Shown one piece after another: positions 36,701-48,700 of a stretch of 64,000 bases of DNA. The stretch is taken from contig NC_088297.1 in the NCBI RefSeq assembly GCF_032854445.1, positions 7,427,375 through 7,491,374 on the forward strand, read 5' to 3'. Source of the DNA: Liolophura sinensis (Eukaryota > Mollusca > Polyplacophora > Chitonida > Chitonidae). A model generated the notes under the pieces. The model did no database searches and had not been told where the DNA came from. It saw nothing but the letters and a program-made list of their open reading frames with translations. Within the stretch, counting starts at the first letter, position 1. Every line of letters begins with the position of its first letter. Made by a program: the position numbers and the translations under genes.

Positions 36701-39700
36701 CGAGACAGTGCCCTCCGGAAAAAGATATTTCATTTTCATTCCTCTCCGTCAAATCCATGAAATCACATTTCTCTGCCCTTTCAGCATCCCTCGCCCTGTT
36801 AAACATAATAGACATGTCCTGCTTAGTGTTGTTGTGTGCCATAAACCGCGGAGCTATTAAACAAGACGATTCCTGCAGGGTGTTGTCGTATGAAATTAAA
36901 CCGTGGAGCAAAGGGTTTACGGGTCAAGTTAATAACATTCGTATCCGCCTTTCAACTTAATGTTCTCCATCTCACTTTTCCAGCGCCCATAGCGATTGAG
37001 TATTGTCTTATTTGGCACTGTTGGCTGTCGATGATGCTGCGGCTCATAGAAGACTATGCAACCCATATGCGTTTTTGTCGGGCACAAAAAGCTAAACTTC
37101 CTCCACAAAAAATTGTCCTAACCGTATGTAAGACACTGGCTTATTTTCTGGCACGAGTTTGTAACCATTCCCGCATGTACTTACATTCTTAAAATACACA
37201 ACACGGTGTGTTCGCTAATCTCTGGTAGGGTCAAGTATAATCTTAGCAAAGATTATTGTTTTAGCTATGACTACCAAAGCCCCATCGCCCTAAATGTCAG
37301 TTTTATTGGTCGCCCTAACGTCCTTTCTTTTTGCCTGGCTTAACATTGATCTAACCAGATCTGTTGGACTTTGTATCCACAACATGACGTGAACATACCT
37401 AATGCTTCAAAATGCATTTACAACGCTTGTCGTATACTCAGATCCCTTTCCCCTTAGACTCAAATATTTTTGCTGAATGAAGAGGTTCCACAGATGGAAC
37501 AGAAATATCTTCAGCCCATTTCTTCCAAACAAAGTAAGTAAATAAATATACAGAGATTTTTTGATTTGTTAAGGTGCATTGCTCAAGCCTGTTTCCCCCC
37601 TGAGGTGTTGTGGAAATGCGTGCACATCTGACGTAATCACGTGGTATATGAGGAAGGTACAAATTGCTAAAAACCATAGTTACTTTTTTGCTTTTACTAC
37701 GAAGTGTTAGATAACCTTTCACTATTTATGTAAAAGTGAAATGCCAGTATTTCCTTCACTGATAATAGTGACACCTGCAAGGATTCAAGTATATCATAAC
37801 GACATTGAAAAGTTAACGTTCACAGCCATCATATTGAAAACAGATAACACACTCCAAACATCCCCCTGCTGATTTTACTTATTTTATCGTGTAAGTTAAA
37901 TTTATTTACCAGTCGTATACGTACGACACAGTAAATATGGCCACCGAACTTCCGGTTTTTATGGTACATGCCACGTTGAAAGCATTATGGGAAAAGCATT
38001 AAAGTACACTGCTCAAGAATCTAAAATTTGTCTGCACTGAGCGCTTTTGATTTTCAGTACGTTATGACAGAGAATCATCATTAATCTTTTGAACAGAGGT
38101 TTCTTCCCCGGTGGCTCCTTACCATAAGAGCTCGAAGTCGGGGACATCCCAGTAATCACGCTAAAATTCGTGATCGGCTCATACTTAGCTAAATAGCTTC
38201 AGTTTCACATGATTTTGAGCCTGAGTAAAAATTCATATTTTTCGCATCAAAAATGTTTGAGTGAGTGAGTGAGTGAGTGCTTGGGGTTAAACGTCGTACT
38301 GACCAATATTTCAGTAATATGACGACGAAGAGTCCTTAGGGTGTATGTACGTGTAATGTACCCCCTTGTTGCAGGACGGGTTTCCACCGCTCTTTTATCT
38401 AGTGCTGTTTCACTGAGACGACTTACCGAAGGCAAGTAAACCGCCCCGCCCGAGCCATATAGATGATACGAGCCAACCAGTCGCTGCACTATCCTCTTAA
38501 TACTGTACGCCAAGCGAGGAAGCTACAACTTTCTCTTTTAAAGAAAAGGGTTTGACACTTGCCAGATAACTATTAGTTAAAAGCATTGTTCTTTTCGTTT
38601 TGTTAAGGTAAAAACAGTACATCCCATCAATAGGCCGTTCATCTCATCGGCCGTAGTGATATAAGGATCTCGACCCAAGACAACGATGGTATCGGTTAGA
38701 AAAAGGTACAAATTGCTAAAAACCATAGTTACTTTTTTGCTTTTACTACGAAGTGTTAAATAACCTTTCACTATTTATGTAAAAGTGAAATGTCAGTATT
38801 TCCTTCACTGATAATAGTGACATTTCGCTCAGTTAGATACCACTTTTGTCACTACATTTTATTATATACATATTTCCCACCCACACGTCAACAAACAATT
38901 TTATGACGCCCCAAACCGAGCTCAGTGGGCTGACGTCATGATACAAACTTAGTCATCTTTAACATATCTACGTCACGCAAGAATACTCGACATCATAAAA
39001 GCCGTCATGCTATATAAACAAGTCAGTGAATACGTTCAACTAGAAATATTACTTAAACATGTTTAAAGACACAATATCACAATATTTTCAAAATATGAAT
39101 AATAAATAGAATATTGCAAAGTGAAGGTTGCAAAACTCAAAAATAATATTTATGATATTCAACCTTCTGTGTGCAATATCCTCTATATATTCTACTAGCA
39201 AATTAACTACATCATACTCGATTTAAAAAAACATAAGAAAACACCTATTGGAAAGAATGAGAAAGTCGCTCTACATGTAGGCCTACCACGAATAACTATG
39301 CAAATCAGACTCCGAATATATATTTCAGGCAGAGATTAAATATGTGGTTCACAGTAGAAATTTTAATGTTTGCATATTGGCGACACAAGTTGAAGGCACC
39401 CCCCCCCCCCTTTCCCCCACATGGGATGTTAATTGAACTTGAATGTTACTGTACTAGAAATATTTATTCAAATTATTCCATTTTTTCCTCGTCTGCCCCA
39501 TGTTACTTAACCTACTGTAGAAAAGCTGTGACTTTGATGGAGCAGCCAAGTATAAGCGTAAAAATCTTCCTTGCTGGTACACAGCCAGATAGCGTTTAAA
39601 ACACCCTACGTATAAAGAAATTCACCGTATGTAAGAACACAAATATATATTTTACAAATCCCCTGTTTACTGTAGGTGTTTCATCTACACTTTCTACACA

Positions 39701-42700
39701 CTAAGTTTGGTTTTAGGCTTTGTCTATTTCATATTAAACTCATATAAACCCAGCGGATTACCAGAGCGATCGAAGACCACTAAGGGTCCGATCCAAACCT
39801 TTATTAAGTTTGGGATTTTGAAGGCCGAGAGTGATTGTCATGTTACCCGTGCTTAGGACATTTCGAAGTAGATCCCTCTGTAAAGGTAGTCTGTTTCGGT
39901 CCTAACACTCACAGATACATCCCTCGTGATGACAATAAATGAGATTATTATTCGAGGCTTTGAAATTAATTTTGTTAAAATGACACAGTTAATGGGGGAC
40001 CTGTCAAACGCTCCGCTGCAGGACCTTGTCCCATCTCATCATGATGACGTCACATTAAAGACAGCAGGACGTTGCCATAGAAACTGTTATATTGTTAGGG
40101 TGCAGATGTTACGCTACAATCCATTTTTAACGTAACAATGATTCGAGGTCCTGCTTCACACCTTTGCCAACCACTGTGTATATTATCCTGGTTGCCAAGC
40201 CGGGTAAGGATCATACTGATCCATCTAATTACTGTCCCATAGCTCTTATCAGCTGTGTCCGCAAGACTATGGAACGGCTGGCTAATAATAACTTTGTTTG
40301 GTTCCTCGAGATGCGCAACCTGTTATCTAGTATTCAATGTGGATTTCACCAAGGTTGATCTGAAACTTTTATTTCTGACGGTTCTATGAATAACTTGTTG
40401 CTTCCTCGAATGGTCCTCAGCACTGAGAGGTTAGAACAAGGAAACAGGATTGGTTGGCCCGGTGTCAGTATAATGCGATTGGGCGTGGTGTCATGTCTGG
40501 TGTCTTTGGCATGATACTTTCGACAGCACTATTGGCAGCAGGGACCTTGTCACAAGAAGACACAGAATAAGTGCACGCGCATAATGACTCCTCGTCGAAT
40601 GTGACTAAAAAAAAAGTATGACGTAAAACCCCAAGCATTCATTCTTTCATTCTATAAATAATCTGATAATGTTATATCAAGATTTTTTACCTTTAAATGC
40701 ATACAACACGACATGGAATGATTGTATTTTAAAATACCTTCTTGGCATGGTCTTTTATGTCATTTCCCATTATTTCCTTCAGCTTTTTTATCTTTCCGTA
40801 TCGGTGTTTTCCACTTATTCTGATTCCTATGAGCCCAAAATGGATGAACTCTTAGAACAGTACTCCGTCGCCTACACGTTTTAGCATCACAGTGCACACC
40901 TTAGCCAAAATTCTTACATCTGGAACAGCGGGTTCTTCATAGCTTAATAATTTTCTTGCATCTTACCCAACAAGCCATGTCTATGCCTGTGTTTACAGTC
41001 CATTATATGTAGACCCATCCAATAATTATCTTAGGAAGATCCATTAACCCGGTCTACTTGTCGGTGGCCCAATATGGAAGCTAAAATCAAGCTCTAGGCA
41101 ATAACTTCAGTCTCCTTTTTTGGCGTTCTCTCCGTGGCTTTCTCTATAACCTAAACTAAAAAGCGATGTAGGTAAACAGAGTCAGATACAATTCGTCCTT
41201 TAATTGAAAAATCTTTTGCTAAAATTCAAACTAACCGTATATAAAATTACAGTGTGTCATCCACGATGATGTATCACTTCGAGTTATCTGACGTTGGCAT
41301 GTCGTATCAACCGAGCTCGAAGAGACCTCAGGCAAAATGAGAACTGATACAACACCGCGGAACAGACACTCTTAGCATAATCTGTATATCATATACCTTT
41401 TTGCCCTCTAAATGATCAAAGCGCATACGGTTTTCGTTAATTGGTGGATTGACTTGCTACAACTAGAGGACCTGCACAAACAAAATGTAGTTCATCGAAT
41501 GTGTAAGAGTTTTTCAGTTCGAATATGATTATATTCTTTAAATCATAAATATTGTATTGTTTGTATTGTCTCTATATAAAACCAACCACCTGTATATTAT
41601 CTATCTATATACCCTTATGTAGATGAAATATTTTAAAGATATAATTTTATTTTCGACTATTCCCTTTCGCTTATGTCGTTTTAGATGGCTTTAAAATATC
41701 CGTCTATTTTGTTTGAAGTTGAATGCTTTCATCCTATTTTTACTGTTTTTCCTTGTTCAAAAATATTCTTGCCACAGTGTGGTTGCAATACTACGGAGTT
41801 CCGCCATGCAATAATCACTCATTCGAACCATTCCACTCTGATAAGATTGATACCACTATCTACCAGAAACCTGCTTCTGAGTTATTGAACACAACAGTCG
41901 TCAACAGAGAAAAAGCTCCTGATTGTCCTGCACGTCCAAACCACTCAGCAACATTGAGTCGAAAAGCTCCTGATTGTCCTGCGCGTCCAAACCACCCAGC
42001 AACATTGAGTCGAAAAGGTCCGTCTGTTAATCCCATATGTAATATAAATACATGTACGATGTGGACATCGGCGTTAGTGTACAGAGATTTACTATCTCAC
42101 GGTTTTCCATTCAGTAAATAGTATTTTATAACTACTGTGTGCAATTGCCGGTGGGTTCCGTCTTGTGCTGTAAATCCATGCGTTCCTGAGGACGAAATCG
42201 TCCTGAAAGGTAAAAAAAACAAGCGTATTTACAACACCAAACCATTTCGTGGAGAAATTCGATGCGTTATATTGTCGCTCTTGTAGCTTTACTTAACACT
42301 GAACTAATTGGCGAAGATCTGACAGCTCATAAAGGTTGGACTTGTATGATGTAATTCGGCTTAGGCTACCAAATGTTCGCGGAAAAATGCATGAAACTAA
42401 CCTCATTATCTGGTGGTCTTAAGTGCCATACTCGTCAGATTGATGTGCCCTTTTTCAATACATTTTTATAATCAGTTTAACAATATATACAGGGGTGGAT
42501 AATTATGAATAAATAACTAATTGGACACTAATCTTTTAAACAAATGCTGCAAAGCGAGATATGAACACCCAGTATGCAAGACCTTCGCTATAATGCTGTC
42601 TAAGTAAGGATAATTTACAATGCGAACAGTCCGTCTTGTCGTAAAGTCTGTGTGAGACGAAACCCTTTTGGGTCAAATATAGATCAAGATTGGACGTAAC

Positions 42701-45700
42701 ATTCGAAAAGCCTGTGGTTTCCTTTAACGTTACGTGGTGCGTAACATTGATGCACTTTTTTAACAATTAATTTACAAATGAAGTGTGTTTTTGTTGCTAG
42801 GTCAGATAATGTGCTAGATTCACAAGGAAACATTGAACACGACCTACCGATTTGGTAACTGAGGCTCACCCGTTGATTGAAATGGTATCGGTATCGTAAA
42901 ATAATATCCAGACTCTTTGTCTGTTTCTTCCGCAAAACACGTCATACACAACACTATCTACTCTACTCAGTGTCAGTTGGTTTTAAATGTTAATTACCTG
43001 CGCGCGGTTTTGCCATCCGCGTTTCATTCCAAAACGCTCACCGACTCACATATTCGTGCCGGACACCAGGGTTTCCATCTGGGATTTTAGGAGATGCGGT
43101 CGTTTGGCAACGCTTGTCATCCGACCCTTGTCGAATTATGCGAATGATATTTTTATTTTATTTCCTGTTTGGTGTTTCACGTCGGACTGAAGACTATCTC
43201 ACTTATATGGGCTATCTCACTTATAACGGCCATCCGCAGGTTGCTGGCTGACCTTCCCACGTACAGCAGGACAGGAAGCTAGCATGCGCTGGTCCATTTA
43301 AATGTTAGATGCGTTTGTACTGCAAATGATAATAGGCATGCTGTTGGAATGTATTTAATATCCCCCACACACACGTCCGGTTAATTGGTCCAGAGTATGA
43401 CTACATGCTGTAGATCCCTGGGGCCTTGGTTACACTGCCAGCAATACATTCCTCTGATAACCATTACAGATTTAGGGAAAGAATTTAATGCTTATAATCT
43501 GGTGACAACGTTGAAGGAATTAGGAATTCATCTACAGACTCGGTAACTTAAATACATATTATAAAAGCCTGTCAATGACTAGTTTAGACAGAAGGAGACT
43601 TTCTTGCGTCTTACATAGCCCATAGAGCAAGAATTTATGGTTCAGTTTGATCATGCAAATGACGGCATGGATCTGTCCATGCCCGTATATTCAAGAGGTA
43701 AGATGTAATAAAAACACCTGGTTGATATGGAAATGGGCCGCCTCACTAAAGAGTTGTTTGCTGTATCATTTAAGGCATGTGAAATGTGCTACAAGTAAAT
43801 TTATCGGCAAATTACATATGATTTAACAACCTCTATGGTTAATCCGTTATTCTACTCAGCTGTATGCATGTTTCACCACGAGGATGTTGTAGAAACGAAA
43901 TAAGAAAATTCCATGTATTGTTATTTCAAGGACAAGTCAGTCCAAGGACAATGCCGGCTGAATTATGGGAAACTAATTAAATCAAAATGACGAGAACTTC
44001 GGAACGTTAAGCGAGCAGGCTTACAATATTACATAAAGGGCATAGAGAGCCTTGTATTTATGGCCGTTACCCACGTGATATATAGGGATCCTATGTTTTT
44101 CAGTAAAGGATGGTTTGTATATGTATCCTCTGAAAAAAGGGACCTCTTCAGTGTTTACACTCAAAGCCGCCTCTATCGAGAAAAGCCCTGAACTAACTCC
44201 AGAATTTGGTGCAACGTAACTTCAACAACAACATTACATTGTAAAGAAAACATATTTAATGGCTTTCGTTTTAGCACACAAAGAGACGATAAGCATACTT
44301 CCCACAGCCTGTGGGAAGTTTCCAGGCAAAAACTGATCAAACTTTGATCGAGGCTTCCAAATTACCCTGTTCTACGCGTCAAACATGGTTCCCACCGCGG
44401 CGCCATATTCATTAAATATGAGTTAAAATAAACTACCGGGCAAAAGAAACGTATAACTTTTAAATGCAGTTTTTCTATGGAAAAATAGTTGAATAAGTTT
44501 GAACGTTGTGCGAATACGTTTGCACATAAGCACCCTGTGTACACGTCACTTTTTAACGAGATTCATTGAAATTGGTGTAAGACATCATGAAAAATCGGAA
44601 AAACAGAGTTCCGGGCCCTGTTGAAAATTCTCGATAATGACCGCCGCATAAATACCGATGTAGCACATGGTAAGGGTGCAATACCCTAAAAAACATCTAA
44701 GAGATGCCGAGACTCACACAAGCAGAACGTGATAGAGCCACTGGTATGGCCGACATGGGGGCCAGCCAACACCACATTGCCAGAACATTCAATTGCAGTC
44801 AAGCCACCATCAGCAGACTGTTGGGTCATTACCGCCTAACAGGCAGGACACGAGATCGTCCAAGATCGGGCAGGCCAGGTGTTACAACGCCTGGCGAAGA
44901 CCGGTACATCCGCACAATCCACCTGCCTAACCGTTTTGTGACGGCAACGTCAACGGCGGAAACGGCGGAAACGGCACTGGGACACCCCATCAGCAGACGC
45001 ACAGTCTTACGACGACTCAGCGTGAGTGGTATCAGAGCCTATCGCCCCTTCCGTGGAATGGCATCGACTCCTCTATACCGTCAAAACAGGCTGCGTTGGG
45101 CAAGAGTTGTACGTCGATGGCAGCGACGAGACTGGGAAAGGGTGCTGTTCACTGAAGAAAGCCGATATAACCTCTTCAGAAATGATGGTCGAATTCGTGT
45201 GTATCGACCCAGGGGAGAGCGATTGACACAAAACTGCATTCAGAATGTCCACCCTTTTGGTGCTGGTGGGGTGCTTGTATGGGGCGGAATTTGTGGACAG
45301 GTGAGAACGAGAGTGGTCATCATCCAGGGAAATCTGACTGGCCAAAGATACCGAGATGAAATATTGGAACCTGTTGTGGTGCCATTCGTGCATCAACAGC
45401 AAAGGGGTATCTTTTTGCAGCAGGAGTTGTACTAAATTATCTGGACACCGTTGATGTCCGTTGATGTCAACGTACTGCCTTGGCCAGCACGATCGCCAGA
45501 CATGAATCCCTTAGAGCATCTGTGGGATCATCTTGATCGACGTCTGAGACAACGCGTCCCTCCCCCACAAAACAGGCAACAGCTCGAACAGGCTTTATTT
45601 GAGGAGTGGGGCAGAATTCCTGATGACGTCATCTGGCGGCTGACGACTTTCATGGGGAGACGTATTTTGGCTTTAATTGATGCAATGGGTGCTGACACAC

Positions 45701-48700
45701 GCTACTAACGATCTGTCTTATGACATGATAGGACATTAGGTACACCTTTTTAAGGTAGTCCCTTTACTTGCATTTGTGTAATTTTTCATATTTACCCCAT
45801 GCCTTCTTTACTCGGCCTGACAGCAAGTGTAATATCCATATGGCTTTGAATTTTTCTTGTGGTGCTGAACAAGGTTATACGTTTCTTTTGCCCGGTAGTA
45901 TATAACTGACCGTCTTAGTGAAAATCCTTAACTTTGTCCCCTAATCAACCTAAACACAATGTGGTGAATCATCATCAATTTCCACCAGTGCGCCACCACA
46001 CACGATCCGTCGTTAAACGATCGCACGGGAATAATATTTTCAATAAATGCAGACTTTACATCACTGTTGTAGAGCTAAACTTTCAGTCCAGTCATCATCA
46101 TCATGTACTGTAGCCGTTCCTTTCAAACAAGATGTGATTTTAAGCAATACTGCTTGTTGAAATTTTGCTAGCGTAACCCACTACTCTTACAAGAGACAAC
46201 ACAGCGTGAGGGGATTCCCGTGGCTCAGTGGTTTCGTGTTGGCTTTGTAATACTCAAAGCTCGTGGTCTTAAATAATTTGCAACTTAAGCTAATAAAACA
46301 GAAATTTAAAGAACATAATCCTATTCGAGCTGAAGAAATTGTGCTCATCTTTAAATGAATTGGCGCAGGCTCTCTAGCTGTAGGAAGTCGGTCTACTGAT
46401 TGATGAAAAGCCGTGTGCGTTTTGACCATTTAGTCCGGTAAAATAAAGCTATGTGATAAATAGATTGTTATAAAAGTGCCTGTTCCGCGATATTGTATCA
46501 GCTCTCGTTGTCTCTTTTTTTTCATATTGTCGGTCACTGGCTTCCAGAAGAGAGTGTATGTGGAAACACTAGTTTTTCTTCAATAATTTTAAAGACCATT
46601 TGCATGTTAATTACTTGATGCAATTTAGTTCTGATGAACTGGACACTAGTGATTTTTCATCGATGGCAAGTACAAGTATACATGCGCTAAGATATCATTA
46701 AACAACTCCTTGCCACTCTGCATTGTATATAATTAAACCAGACCGAGTTCAAATCTCAGATGAATACTGGATTTAGGTAACGCCTTCCACAGGCTTAAGC
46801 CCAACGCTAAAGTTGCAATATGTTGCCTATAACGTCATTTGAGGTGGTGATTGGTAAATTTGAAGGAGCAGATTCAGAGGCCGGCACATACTGGTCACGT
46901 GTAAGTGACTGTCAACTATCACACTGCCGTCGCTGCCCTGGTTTACTCTTATTGCTGCAGTGTTTATAATGTCGTTACTGCTCTGGTTTAGTCTTTGTGC
47001 TGCAGTGTTTATACTGTCGTCACTGTTCTGGTTTACTCTCTGTGCTGCAGTGTTTATAAAGTCGTCATTGATCAGGTTTACGCTCTTTGCTGCAGTGTTT
47101 ATACTGTCGTCACTGCTCTGGTTTACTCTCTATGCTGCAGTGTTAATACTGTCGTCACTGTTCTGGTTTACTCTCTATGCTGCAGTCTTAATCCTGTCGT
47201 CGCTTCTCTGGTTTACTCTCTATGCTGTAGTGTTTATACTGTCGTAGATGCTCTGGTTTACTCTCTGTGCTGCAGTGTCCATACTGTCGTCGTTGCTCTG
47301 GTTTACTCTCTATACTGCAGTGTTAATACTGTCGTCGCTGCTCTGGTGCACTCTCTTTGCTGTAGTGTTTATACTGTCGTCGCTGCTCTGGTTTACTCTC
47401 TATGGCGCAGTGTTTATACACACGGCTCTTACCTCCCAACAAAATATTTACAATGAAATATGAAAAGCAAATTAATCTAAAGCCTGCAACTTCAGGGAAC
47501 ATTCAAGGAAGATGACGACAGTTTGTGTAACAAAATGATGTCACACTCGGACTTCCGGTCCGCCATGTGCTCCTTCCACATCATATCCTGGCTGTTAGTG
47601 CTGCTCGGCCGCAGTGTGTTTTATGCCGTTACACAGGGCTTCCTCAACTGGCATTTAGAAAACATAGGTAAGCTAAAAAATATGTGGGACTTTGCTGGAA
47701 ACCTTACTCTTGTTGTGATGAGTTTCGTTTTTCTCCTGTACCAGGATATATACTTTTATAGCTAGGGATCAGAACTTTTTATACATGGTAGGCAGATATT
47801 TTTGCAATCGAAAGGAATTGTGTACGTTTGGCATGATCGATTAGGTAAGCAGGGGAATACTTCTCTAAATCCGAGAAAAGAAGGCTCATCGTAATTCCGT
47901 GTATAGCACCTGACCATCAAATCAGACATTCTTAGACCATTCTTAAACCATAAATGGACGTTCCAAATCGATACACACAGTATCCCTTCCCAAAACAATC
48001 TAAAACACCAGCTTCCCAAAAAATTGACAGAAATAGCATGTAAATAGTAAATAAAGCTGGTAACACGTGTATCTAAGAGAGTTTTCAGTGATGCATGCAA
48101 TTAAAGCAGGTAGTCCCTGACTAATTTTAGTTCGAATACAAACACAGATATCTCAGTCACGCTTTGATTGCATGTGTGACATAAAAGCATCCCGCCGATG
48201 TAAACATGAACGCAGATACAGTCCATAGCACAACTATGACACTTTGTACATATTTACCAACCAAAGCGTTATAATGATTACAGAAATAAAAATGCCTCTG
48301 ATCTGAATAACCCTTGATTGAGTGTCCTTGACACATTAGTTTTTTTTATTATTATTAAAACCATGTGGCGCACAATCTGCAAAAATGCCACAAAAGGGTA
48401 ATATGTATGAGTTGATAACCAGTTGATAACCAGCTAACGGAAGAAACGGAACAAAACTGTTTTGGACTTTTGAATTGATGTAAGGATTAAAAACTATACA
48501 AAATACACTGATGCCTGAGAGCTCCCAAATCGCCATAGCGATAATACTTAGACTCGGGGTTTTCTGATGACCAGTGGCTTACCACATGAGCTTAACCCAA
48601 TGTAAGTCAAGAGGATCGGCGGTCCTATTACATTTTCAGAAAAACCTATGATCATTTTAAAGCCATCACTATTCCTGTGAAAACCCTCTCTCTTTACATC

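Larger units (their letters stand above)
33358..47495 (+). other. Intron 2 of MFSD6-like gene 1 (14.1 kb)
   Basis: The largest intron in the window. Apart from the repeats listed separately (repeat D, SINEs, LINE fragment, Tc1-type element, minisatellites, 119-bp duplicates), I see no gene. Several open frames of 60-130 codons occur (for example 36628-36960 and 41723-42121) but none shows a domain or a convincing splice frame. Confidence 0.6.

Noticed and set aside
41723-42121. 132-codon open frame with a proline-rich repeated segment in intron 2 of gene 1
   Set aside because: The repeat has a 51-bp period (17 codons), which keeps the frame open. The frame does not fit the phase 0 junction between exons 2 and 3 with any obvious splice sites.
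46960-47463. Hydrophobic repeated open frames of 71-153 codons that could be read as a multi-helix membrane protein
   Set aside because: They are translations of the 45-bp minisatellite, open in more than one frame, and lie inside an intron of the transporter gene.
47730-47765. Possible read-through C-terminus after exon 3 of gene 1
   Set aside because: The open frame continues past 47667 only a short way. The alignment with gene 2 and the consensus gtaagc donor place the exon end at 47667.
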